DNA of 55,605 nt, taken from positions 1-55,605 of the forward strand of contig CAMDOT010000010.1 in the NCBI GenBank assembly GCA_945903635.1, written 5' to 3'. The stretch comes from Rhizobium sp. Q54 (lineage in GTDB: Bacteria; Pseudomonadota; Alphaproteobacteria; Reyranellales; Reyranellaceae). Shown piece after piece: positions 9,008 through 16,391 of this stretch (its first letter is position 1; each line of letters begins with the position of its first letter). The translations under genes were made by a program, and so were the position numbers. The notes beneath the pieces were generated by a model, which did no database searches, was not told the origin of the DNA, and saw only the letters and a list, made by a program, of their open reading frames with translations.

Positions 9008-9232
9008 CTACTGGCCGGCGGCGCGCTCCAGGCTCTTGATGGCGAGCGGCGCCTTGCCCGATTTCTCCGCGACTTCGAGATCCTGCGCCTCGATGATGGC
9101 GCGGGCAGGCAGGTCCTTTTCGAGACCTTCGAGGGCGTCGAGCGGCACCCGGCGGTTGGAGCGCTGACTGCCGTCCTCGTAGATCACGTTGAACAGGACA
9201 TATTCCGTCCGCTTTCCGGGCTTCTTGGCCAT
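9008..9232 (-). CDS. Small conserved hypothetical protein
   Basis: The 74-aa soluble protein begins MAKKPGKRTEYVLFNVIYEDG and contains SNRRVPLDALEGL. I recall similar small ORFs with this N-terminus in other alphaproteobacteria, but their function is unknown. The fold looks beta-hairpin then helix, with a charged C-terminus. It lies between the broken TetR gene and the intact TetR gene. The 240 bp to its left (8768-9007) hold nothing I can support. Confidence 0.65.
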   Translation of the reverse strand: MAKKPGKRTEYVLFNVIYEDGSQRSNRRVPLDALEGLEKDLPARAIIEAQDLEVAEKSGKAPLAIKSLERAAGQ

Positions 9233-9332
9233 GGCGGCCTCCGATCTGGGTTTGGGACGTCGATTGCGAGGCGCCCCATACGGCTTTCACGGCCGAAGCG
9301 CGAGGAGATTCGGCCGCCGTGGCGCCGAACCC

Positions 9333-9971
9333 TTATCGTGGCGGCGGCGGCGGCAGCATCCGGTCGATCGTACTGCACCAGACGTCCTGGGCGGCTTCCG
9401 GCGACAGGCCGAAATGGTCGCGCATCTGGTCCCAGCTCTCGAAGCTGATCAGCGTGACCAGCGCGATCAGCAATTGATCGTGCGCCGGAGCCTCCAGGGT
9501 CGACAGCTCCCGCGCGTACATCAGCTTCAACCGGGTCATGTTGCCCTGGCGCGCGAGGGCCATGCGAGGCTTGAGGTCCGGGACCTTGCTCTGGATGCCG
9601 ACGAGGATGCGCCACAGCGGCAGCCACTTCTCGCAGGCGTATGCCCGGGTTTCGACATGGGATCTGATCCGGGCCGAGCGATCACCCTCGACATCGCGCG
9701 CCACTGCCTCGGCCTGGCCCACGGCAAGCGCATAATCCGCCGCCGCGAGGCTGAGGGCGTCGAGATCGGAAAAACGCTCGAAGATCGACCGCACCGAATA
9801 GCCGGCATGCTCGGCAATCTGTCCTGCGGTCGGCATCCCCGGACCACAGCGCAGGAGATCGAGATAGGCCTCGATGATCAGATGCCGGGTCCGCTCGCTG
9901 CGCAGGCGCCGGCCGTCCACCTGATGGCGCTTGCGGTGAGGGTCGGTCAACGATGGGGCATGCAGCGACAC
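9333..9971 (-). CDS. TetR-family transcriptional regulator (intact paralogue)
   Basis: The 212-aa protein has an N-terminal TetR HTH (RRLRSERTRHLIIEAYLDLL, AGYSVRSIFERFSDL) and a helical ligand/dimer domain ending WCSTIDRMLPPPPPR. I chose the GTG at 9971 because GGGAG lies 8 nt before it and the length then equals the paralogue at 8129-8767; a longer in-frame ORF reaching 10079 has no TetR character upstream. It is divergent from the nuclease gene at 10157. An 18-bp perfect palindrome at 10041-10058 is a candidate operator. Confidence 0.88.
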   Translation of the reverse strand: MSLHAPSLTDPHRKRHQVDGRRLRSERTRHLIIEAYLDLLRCGPGMPTAGQIAEHAGYSVRSIFERFSDLDALSLAAADYALAVGQAEAVARDVEGDRSARIRSHVETRAYACEKWLPLWRILVGIQSKVPDLKPRMALARQGNMTRLKLMYARELSTLEAPAHDQLLIALVTLISFESWDQMRDHFGLSPEAAQDVWCSTIDRMLPPPPPR

Positions 9972-10040
9972 AAGGATAGCTCCCGATATGCCGTCGCCCG
10001 CGACGGCGTGAGGGACAGTTGCCGGCCGCCGAAAGCAACA

Positions 10041-10058
10041 CATCGCGTCGACGCGATG
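10041..10058. promoter_or_regulatory. 18-bp perfect palindrome, candidate TetR operator
   Basis: CATCGCGTCGACGCGATG is identical to its reverse complement. It lies 69 bp upstream of the TetR start (9971) and 98 bp upstream of the divergent nuclease start (10157). Size and position fit TetR autoregulatory operators. That TetR binds here is inference. Confidence 0.5.
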
Positions 10059-10156
10059 GCTATTCCCGAAACGGCTCAACCATGGATCAACTATAGCTGC
10101 GAACCTTCTTTTCCCCTAACTGCCGCATTGCGCCGGCAGGCGGCAGGCGACAGGCT

Positions 10157-10768
10157 ATGGCCATGATCGAACGCCCGACAGCCGCCAGCGGCGCCGGCAA
10201 CGCCCTGCTTCTCGCGATCGTTCTCGTCCTTGTCGCGGCCACCGGTACGGCCGATGCCCAGCCGCGGCGCCCGCCGGACAGCGACAAGGGGAGCGACAAG
10301 CCGACCGATTGCACCACGACCCTGGGCGCCTTGCCCAAGGAATGGCTGGGCGAGGCCTTCGCCATCGACGGCATCACGCTGGGCGGCGCCGGGTTGAAGC
10401 CGCAGCTGCGGCTATGGGGCGTCCAGACGGGCGAGCTGCGCGACCGGCAGAGCGGCCTCGAAACGATCGCAGGCATGCGGGCGCGCGCCGCGCTCGAGGA
10501 CATGCTCGAAAAGGCCGAGCACAAGGTGAAGTGCCGGGCGGCACGCTGGGACCGCGACTGCCACGTCGTGGCGCAGTGCACCGTCGAGGCGGCGCCGGCG
10601 CCGCTCGATCTCGGCGGCTACATGATCGCGAGCGGCCTGGCCTACGGTTTCCGGCTCGAGGAAGTACTGCCGTGGGAGCCACGCGCCAGTCAGCGCTATG
10701 CCGGCGCCGAGGCCGAGGCACGCAAGGTCAGGCGCGGCTTGTGGCCGATCTGGCTGGGCGAGAAGTAG
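10157..10768 (+). CDS. Thermonuclease (SNase)-like secreted protein
   Basis: The 203-aa protein has an N-terminal membrane/signal segment (about residues 15-35). The SNase-like core starts near residue 60: AFAIDGITLGG, then LRLWGVQTGELRD (the Arg and Glu expected in the staphylococcal-nuclease active site), MRARAALEDML, and the usual ending MIASGLAYGF then AEAEARKVRRGLW. Cysteines in the middle could form disulphides. The role would be exported phosphodiesterase or a binding-only relative. It is divergent from the TetR gene. Confidence 0.8.
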   Translation: MAMIERPTAASGAGNALLLAIVLVLVAATGTADAQPRRPPDSDKGSDKPTDCTTTLGALPKEWLGEAFAIDGITLGGAGLKPQLRLWGVQTGELRDRQSGLETIAGMRARAALEDMLEKAEHKVKCRAARWDRDCHVVAQCTVEAAPAPLDLGGYMIASGLAYGFRLEEVLPWEPRASQRYAGAEAEARKVRRGLWPIWLGEK

Positions 10769-10795
10769 GGCGGCCGACGCCGCCCGACGGATACT

Positions 10796-11740
10796 CTAGC
10801 GCCCGATATCCGCGGCGATCCGCCGGTCGCGAGCGATGGTCTCCAGGACAGCCGAAGGACCATCGATTTGCACGGGAATGTCGGCAAGGCGCGCCTGGGA
10901 GTGCAGCGACTTGTTGTCCCGCATGCCGAGCAGGGCTGCCGTCAATCGGGTGGCCACCGTCGAAGCAGTCGTGGCCGGCGCGAAGACGCCATAGCTGATC
11001 GTGTACGCGAGCTTCGGATCGCCGACGAGTTCTGCGAGGGTCGGGACTTGGGGCAATTCGGGCGAACGCCGGGCGCCGGAGGTCGCGATCACCCGAAGCT
11101 TGGTGGAGTCGCGCCTGCCGTACAGGAGCGCCAGGCGCGTATCGACGGCCGCGACGTCGGCGCGTCGCGTCAGCAGTAGATCGGCAGCGGCCTTCGTGCT
11201 CACGGTCTCGACCAGATCGAACGACAGCTTCATCCGCTGCTCGATCAGTGCCAGCAGGAGGCCGACGGTGGAATCTCGGCCGGTTGTCGCCGCCTTCAGC
11301 GGGCTGGTCCGCGCAGCCGCGAGCAGTCCGGCCCAATCGGCAATACCGGAATATTGATTGACCACGATCGCCGTCGAGAAACCGCGGGTGATCTTGGCGA
11401 TCGGCAGGAGGCGTGACAGGAGTGGATCCGCTGGGGTGTCCTGCAGGACCAGGTTCAGCACCTCGGCGATCAACAGCGTCTTTCCATCGGGCTTCGAGTC
11501 GATCACATGACGGGCGGCCACCCGCCCGGCGTCACCCAGCGCATAGTCGAATTCGACCGGCTCATCGAGTGCCGCGGAAAGACCGTCCTGGATGAGTTGG
11601 GCGCAAAGATCGGTAGGATTGCCGACACCATAGCCGCACATCAGGCGGACGGTCTCGGCCGCCGCCGCCCGCCACGGCAGCAACCCCAGCCCGCCGACGG
11701 CAACAGCCTTCAGAAGAACGTCGCGTCGCTGGAACGTCAT
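10796..11740 (-). CDS. Bug-type (TctC-like) tripartite transporter binding protein
   Basis: The 314-aa protein has an N-terminal signal with twin arginine (QRRDVLLKAVAVGGLG), ending near residue 29. The mature part follows the Bug/TctC plan: AETVRLMCGYGVGNPTD, PDGKTLLIA, LPQVPTLAEL. It is divergent from typical Bug proteins, since the usual first-strand IVPF is replaced by MCGY. It would bind a small carboxylate in the periplasm. No TctA/TctB membrane genes are nearby, so it is an orphan receptor. Confidence 0.82.
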   Translation of the reverse strand: MTFQRRDVLLKAVAVGGLGLLPWRAAAAETVRLMCGYGVGNPTDLCAQLIQDGLSAALDEPVEFDYALGDAGRVAARHVIDSKPDGKTLLIAEVLNLVLQDTPADPLLSRLLPIAKITRGFSTAIVVNQYSGIADWAGLLAAARTSPLKAATTGRDSTVGLLLALIEQRMKLSFDLVETVSTKAAADLLLTRRADVAAVDTRLALLYGRRDSTKLRVIATSGARRSPELPQVPTLAELVGDPKLAYTISYGVFAPATTASTVATRLTAALLGMRDNKSLHSQARLADIPVQIDGPSAVLETIARDRRIAADIGR

Positions 11741-11852
11741 GAGGAGAGGATACAGAGCCGGCGGCCGGGCATCCAGTGTGTCCTGCCAATGTCAGCGCAT
11801 CCCAACGTCAGCACATTGGCCACAGGAAAGCGCCGGCCTGCCCGCCCTGGCG

Positions 11853-12320
11853 TCAGCGCGCAGCTCGCTTTTTCCGGGGGACCTTGCCGTGCGGCCGCTT
11901 GGCCGGAGCCGTCGGTGGGACGGCGACGTCGCGCTGGAGATTGTCATACACGTCGTCCATGAGACGATAGTCGATCGTGAGTTCCTCACCGGCCGGAATG
12001 TCGCGCACGGCGTGATAAGTCACATCGCCGTCGTCGGAGCCCAAGTTGGGATCGGCGGCATGGTTCATGTACCAGCCGGTCGAGATGCGCAGGAAATCGA
12101 GCGGCACCCAGTAGCCGCCGGTGCTGCGAATGCCGAACTTCTTGTAGAGGGCGACATGGCGCGAGGCGTCGACCTGCCGGGTCGTGACCCAACGACTGTC
12201 CTCACCGTCCCAGACGCGGACGACCTCTCCCTTTTTGATGTCCTGATCGGCAAAACAGCCGATGCCGTGAACGCCGGAGGCGCCGAGATAGACGAATGCC
12301 TTGCTGGTCTTGCGCTTCAT
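11853..12320 (-). CDS. SET domain-containing protein
   Basis: The 155-aa protein consists of a SET fold plus a basic tail. Motifs are GVHGIGCFADQDIKKGEVV (N-SET), WYMNHAADPN (the NHS-like AdoMet-binding asparagine-histidine), and DIPAGEELTIDYRLMDD (the GEELTIDY catalytic tyrosine). This is the signature of protein lysine methyltransferases. The C-terminus (KRPHGKVPRKKRAAR) is strongly basic. No post-SET cysteines are seen. The target is unknown. Confidence 0.85.
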   Translation of the reverse strand: MKRKTSKAFVYLGASGVHGIGCFADQDIKKGEVVRVWDGEDSRWVTTRQVDASRHVALYKKFGIRSTGGYWVPLDFLRISTGWYMNHAADPNLGSDDGDVTYHAVRDIPAGEELTIDYRLMDDVYDNLQRDVAVPPTAPAKRPHGKVPRKKRAAR

Positions 12321-12563
12321 GAAAACTCTTACTCGTGATCGCCGGTACCGTACGGCCCGCGTGCTTACCCTGCCCCTCGCGCCTCTTCAATCGTGCCAAT
12401 GCCACAGCCTGGGGGTGGCTGGTTCCGCCGCCAGAACGGCGCTAGGCTCTTTCACTTTCAAGCGGGGAGAAGTCTAGACCGAGCACAAGCCAAGGCCGCA
12501 CGCGACAAGCCGCAGCACAAGCGGACAGCGCGTCGACCGTATACGTCACTGGGAGGACGCACC

Positions 12564-14171
12564 ATGAAAAGCCGAACCGATCGCTTTGCGTTGGCGTGTT
12601 TTGCGTTGGTAAGCGTGGCCGCATTGACGATGGCAACGACCGGCCCCGCCCGGGCGCAGAAATCCGGCGGCGTTCTCAAGATCCAGCACATGGATACGCC
12701 ACCCAGTGCCTCGATCCACGAGGAGGCGACCGTCTCGACGGCAGTGCCGTTCATGGGTTTGTTCAACAACCTGGTCATGTTCGACCAGCACGTGGCCAAG
12801 AACAGCTTCGAATCGATCATCCCGGATCTCGCCCTGAGTTGGACATGGGGTGCTGACGGCAAGACGCTTGCCTTCAAGCTGCGCCAGGGCGTGCGCTGGC
12901 ACGACGGCAAGCCGTTCACGGCCAAGGACGTCGCCTGCACCTTCGATCTGCTGCTCAGCGCCGAAAACAAGCTCCGGCGCAATCCGCGCGGGGCCTGGTA
13001 CGGCAATGTCGAGAAGGTGACGGCCGACGGCGATTTCGACGCAACCTTCCACCTCAAGGCGCCGCAGCTCTCGCTGCTGGCACTGCTGGCCTCCGGCTAT
13101 ACGCCGATCTACCCCTGCCATATTCCCATCGCGGACATGCGCCGCAAGCCGATCGGCACCGGGCCATTCAAGTTCGTCGAACTCAAGATGAACGAGGGCA
13201 TCAAGCTCACCAAGAACACCGATTACTGGAAGCCGGGGCGGCCTTATCTCGACGGCATCGAATACACCATCATCGCCGACAGATCGACGCGCATGCTGTC
13301 GTTCGTCAGCGGCAAATTCGACATGACCTTCCCGACCGACGTCACCGTGCCTCTCCTGAAGAACATCAAGAAGGACGCCCCGCAGGCGCAATGCACCATG
13401 CGCGCCACCGGCGTCAGTACCAACCTGATCGTCAATCGCGAGATGCCGCCGTTCGACGATCCGAAGATCCGCCGCGCCATGGCACTGACGCTCGACCGGC
13501 AGGCCTTCATCGACATCCTGAGCGAAGGCCAGAGCACGATGGGTGGAGCCATGCTGGCACCGCCGGACGGCGTCTGGGGTCTGCCACCGGAAAAATTGAA
13601 GACCATCATCGGCTACGGCGACGTCGCCAAGAGCCGCGAAGAGGCGCGCGAGCTGATGAAGCAGGCGGGTTATGGCCCCGACAAGCGGCTGAAGCTGAAA
13701 GTCAGCACGCGCAACATCGCCACCTTCCGCGATCCGGCGGTGATCCTGCTCGACCAGCTCAAGCAGATCTACATCGATGCCGAGCTCGAGGTCATCGACA
13801 CCAGCGTCTACTACAACCGCGTGTTCAAGAAGGACTACGTGGTGGCACTGAACCTCACCGGGTCGGCGGTCGACGATCCCGACGTCACCTTCTTCGAGGG
13901 CTATGCCTGCGGCTCGCTGCGCAACTACAACAACTACTGCAACCCCGAGATGACCAAGCTGTTCGAGGCGCAGTCGCGCGAGCCCGACCAGAAGAAGCGC
14001 CTGAAGATGGTGTGGGAGATCGACGCCAAGCTGCAGGAGGACATCGCCCGGCCGATCATTTCGAATGGCAAGGCGGCGGGTTGCTGGCAGCCTTACGTCA
14101 AGGGTGTGACCTTGCACACCAACAGCATCTACAACGGCACGCGCTACGAGGACGTCTGGCTTGACCGCTAG
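12564..14171 (+). CDS. Peptide/nickel-type ABC transporter substrate-binding protein
   Basis: The 535-aa periplasmic protein of the SBP_bac_5 (DppA/OppA) family has a signal peptide (residues 1-32, ending GPARAQ). Family features are LALSWTWGADGKTLAFKLR, GVRWHDGKPFTAKDV, KPIGTGPFKFVE and DPKIRRAMALTLDRQAF. A GGGAGG ribosome-binding site precedes the ATG at 12564. No cognate permease or ATPase genes flank it, so it stands alone. The ligand is unknown; peptides or other oligomeric solutes are usual for the family. Confidence 0.9.
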   Translation: MKSRTDRFALACFALVSVAALTMATTGPARAQKSGGVLKIQHMDTPPSASIHEEATVSTAVPFMGLFNNLVMFDQHVAKNSFESIIPDLALSWTWGADGKTLAFKLRQGVRWHDGKPFTAKDVACTFDLLLSAENKLRRNPRGAWYGNVEKVTADGDFDATFHLKAPQLSLLALLASGYTPIYPCHIPIADMRRKPIGTGPFKFVELKMNEGIKLTKNTDYWKPGRPYLDGIEYTIIADRSTRMLSFVSGKFDMTFPTDVTVPLLKNIKKDAPQAQCTMRATGVSTNLIVNREMPPFDDPKIRRAMALTLDRQAFIDILSEGQSTMGGAMLAPPDGVWGLPPEKLKTIIGYGDVAKSREEARELMKQAGYGPDKRLKLKVSTRNIATFRDPAVILLDQLKQIYIDAELEVIDTSVYYNRVFKKDYVVALNLTGSAVDDPDVTFFEGYACGSLRNYNNYCNPEMTKLFEAQSREPDQKKRLKMVWEIDAKLQEDIARPIISNGKAAGCWQPYVKGVTLHTNSIYNGTRYEDVWLDR

Positions 14172-14183
14172 GCCCGTGCCTGC

Positions 14184-15167
14184 TCATGCGCTGGTGCGCA
14201 GCAACAGCTTGCCAGCGACATGCCTGCCTTCGAGCCGCCGATGCATTTCCGCGGCCTTGGCCAATGGAAAGACGCCCTCGATCGGAACCTTGAGCCAACC
14301 CGCAAGGATGCCGTCCACCACATGCTCGATGCCCGCACTCCATTCAGGCGAGCTGTGGTCGACGTGGCCGAGATGAAGCCGGGTGAAGGTCTGCGAGCGC
14401 GGCAGGATGCGCTCGCGGATGTTCTTGAAGGGCTGGCCCTCGGCCTCACCGATGCTGATCACGTGGCCGAGCTTCTTCACCACGCCGAAGGTGCGGTCGA
14501 GCATCGTGGCGCCGTAGGAATCGATGGCGAGATCGACGCCCTTGCCTTTAGTGAAGTCGAGCACCGCGGCCTCGAAATCCTCCGTCTTCGTCAGCACGAC
14601 GCGGGCCGCGCCGTACTCGAGCGCACGCGCCTCCTTGCCCGGCGTGCCCGTGGTGCCGATGATCGTCGCACCGGCATGCACGGCAAGCTGGCTACACATG
14701 AGGCCGACACCGCCGCCGATGGCGTTGACCAGGACAACATCGCTGGGACCAACCCCGCCGTAGATCGTCCAAAGCATGTGATATGCCGTCAGCGCCTGAA
14801 TCGGGAAAGCAGCGGCAATGTCGAGCCCGATACTGTCCGGCAGCGCGATGAGGCCGGCCGCCGGCGCCACGCATTTTTCTGCATAGGCACCGCCCTTCTC
14901 CGGAAAGGCGGCGACGCGGTCTCCGACCTTCACGCCCGAGACGCCCGGGCCGAGCACGGCGACGGTACCGGAAACCTCGAAACCCAGGACCATCGGGTAG
15001 GTCATGGCATGCGGATAGATGCCCAGCCGGACCTGCGTGTCTGCCCAGTTGCAGCCGGCGTAGGCCACATCGAGCAGCACTTCGCCAGGGCCGGGAACCG
15101 GGTCGGGCAGTTCGGCCAGGGAGAGCTGCTCGGGCCCGCCCGTGGCATGGATGACGACGGCTTTCAT
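14184..15167 (-). CDS. Zinc-independent quinone oxidoreductase (MDR family)
   Basis: The 327-aa NADPH-dependent quinone oxidoreductase-like protein has a GroES-like N-domain (MKAVVIHATGGPEQL, PGPGEVLLDVAYAGCNWADT, GFEVSGTV). The Rossmann domain has the nucleotide loop NAIGGGVGLMCSQLA and GTTGTPGKEA. The catalytic zinc cysteine/histidine set of alcohol dehydrogenases is absent. The likely role is one- or two-electron reduction of quinones or enones. The gene converges on the ABC binding protein. Confidence 0.88.
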   Translation of the reverse strand: MKAVVIHATGGPEQLSLAELPDPVPGPGEVLLDVAYAGCNWADTQVRLGIYPHAMTYPMVLGFEVSGTVAVLGPGVSGVKVGDRVAAFPEKGGAYAEKCVAPAAGLIALPDSIGLDIAAAFPIQALTAYHMLWTIYGGVGPSDVVLVNAIGGGVGLMCSQLAVHAGATIIGTTGTPGKEARALEYGAARVVLTKTEDFEAAVLDFTKGKGVDLAIDSYGATMLDRTFGVVKKLGHVISIGEAEGQPFKNIRERILPRSQTFTRLHLGHVDHSSPEWSAGIEHVVDGILAGWLKVPIEGVFPLAKAAEMHRRLEGRHVAGKLLLRTSA

Positions 15168-15271
15168 GACCTTCTCCGCAGCGATGGGACCGCCGCGAGG
15201 CCTTGCAACTTCAGCGCCAGCGAGGCCGCGGGAACGGCCGGACGACCCGGCCCCCTGCCTGGCTCTCCCGG

Positions 15272-15643
15272 CTATTTGGCCAGCGACTCGAGCCAGCGAC
15301 GCGCCAGCGCGGGCGCGCGGAAGACACGCATTGGCCGGTCGGCGACGGCGAGAATGCCCAGCACCCGCGCGACAAGTTCGGCCCTGTGGTCCGGCACGAC
15401 GACGGCCAGCGGCCCCATGCGCTCCTGAGCATGGATGGCGCGGAAGCGCACGCCCAGCATAAGCAGGTCTTCCGCCCCCATCGAGGTATCGCCCCGACTG
15501 CCGTCGAACAGCTTTCGGTAGGCCATCGCTCCACTCGACGCCAAGTCATCGAGCAATGTCTCCATGTCTCCACGCGTAAAGTCGCCATCCGCCACGATGA
15601 CGACCAAATGGGCCTCGGCATCAATTGTCCAATCGAGCGACAT
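15272..15643 (-). CDS. SpoIIAA/STAS-like protein, paralogue B
   Basis: This 123-aa protein has the same length as the protein at 7722-8093 and aligns without gaps over most of it (LDWTID, AYRKLFDG, LMLGVRFRAIHAQ, RVLGILAVADRPMRVFRAP). Members of this SpoIIAA-like group are small cytoplasmic domains of uncertain role. The ATG at 15643 gives the paralogue-matched length, although the frame is open well upstream, over the GST gene on the other strand. It is divergent from that GST gene. Confidence 0.75.
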   Translation of the reverse strand: MSLDWTIDAEAHLVVIVADGDFTRGDMETLLDDLASSGAMAYRKLFDGSRGDTSMGAEDLLMLGVRFRAIHAQERMGPLAVVVPDHRAELVARVLGILAVADRPMRVFRAPALARRWLESLAK

Positions 15644-15799
15644 ACTGCAGGTGACATCCTTTGCGCGAACGAAGAGGCTTGTCTGCCACCGTGATGGAGC
15701 GAAGGCCAGCGCCATCGCACCGCGCCAAACCGTATAGCGCCGTGGGCAGGCGTGGCCGCTGGCGCTAGAGTGATGACCCAACCGAGGAGGCTGCCCCGT

Positions 15800-16384
15800 A
15801 TGCTCACACTCTATTTTGCCCCCGGCTCGAGTTCGATGGCGCCCCATATCGCCCTGCACGAGACTGGCGCGTCGTTCGAGGGCAAACCGCTGTCCCTGGC
15901 AAAGAAGGACACGCGGACGCCGGCGTTCCTCGCGATGAATCCCGCCGGGAAAGTGCCGGTGCTGATGGTGGACGACCGCATGCTCACCGAGGTGGCGGGG
16001 ATCCTGTTCTATCTCGCGCGGATGTTTCCCGCGGCGGGGTTGCTGCCGCAGGGCGACGTCGAGGCCGAAGCCCAGGTGGTCTCCTGGATGTCCTATATTG
16101 CCTCGACCATCCATCCGGCACGACGCCAGGGACTGGAACACGCACGCGAAGTCTATGCGGTGGCCGACAAGCGTCTGGGCAAGAACGATTGGGCGGTGGG
16201 TGGGCGATACTCGATCGCCGACATCCATCTGTTCCGTCTCTACTGGCGCTTCCGCAGCTCGCTCGAGCCCGAGCCGGGAGCCTTCCCCAATATCGAGGCG
16301 CACTATGCGCGCATGATGGCGCGACCGGCCGTACAGCAAACGATCGAGATCGAGACGCAGATCGGCTACGACCCGCCAGCGTAA
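15800..16384 (+). CDS. Glutathione S-transferase family protein
   Basis: The protein is 194 aa. The GST_N domain (1-75) holds LYFAPGSSSMAPHIALHE, with serines where the catalytic residue sits, MNPAGKVPVLMVDD with the cis-proline, and LTEVAGILFYLA, where the usual Glu-Ser pair is replaced by Glu-Val. The GST_C domain (90-194) has YSIADIHLFRLY. It resembles the beta-like GSTs of Proteobacteria. GAGGAGG lies before the start at 15800. Confidence 0.88.
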   Translation: MLTLYFAPGSSSMAPHIALHETGASFEGKPLSLAKKDTRTPAFLAMNPAGKVPVLMVDDRMLTEVAGILFYLARMFPAAGLLPQGDVEAEAQVVSWMSYIASTIHPARRQGLEHAREVYAVADKRLGKNDWAVGGRYSIADIHLFRLYWRFRSSLEPEPGAFPNIEAHYARMMARPAVQQTIEIETQIGYDPPA

Positions 16385-16391
16385 CGGCCGG

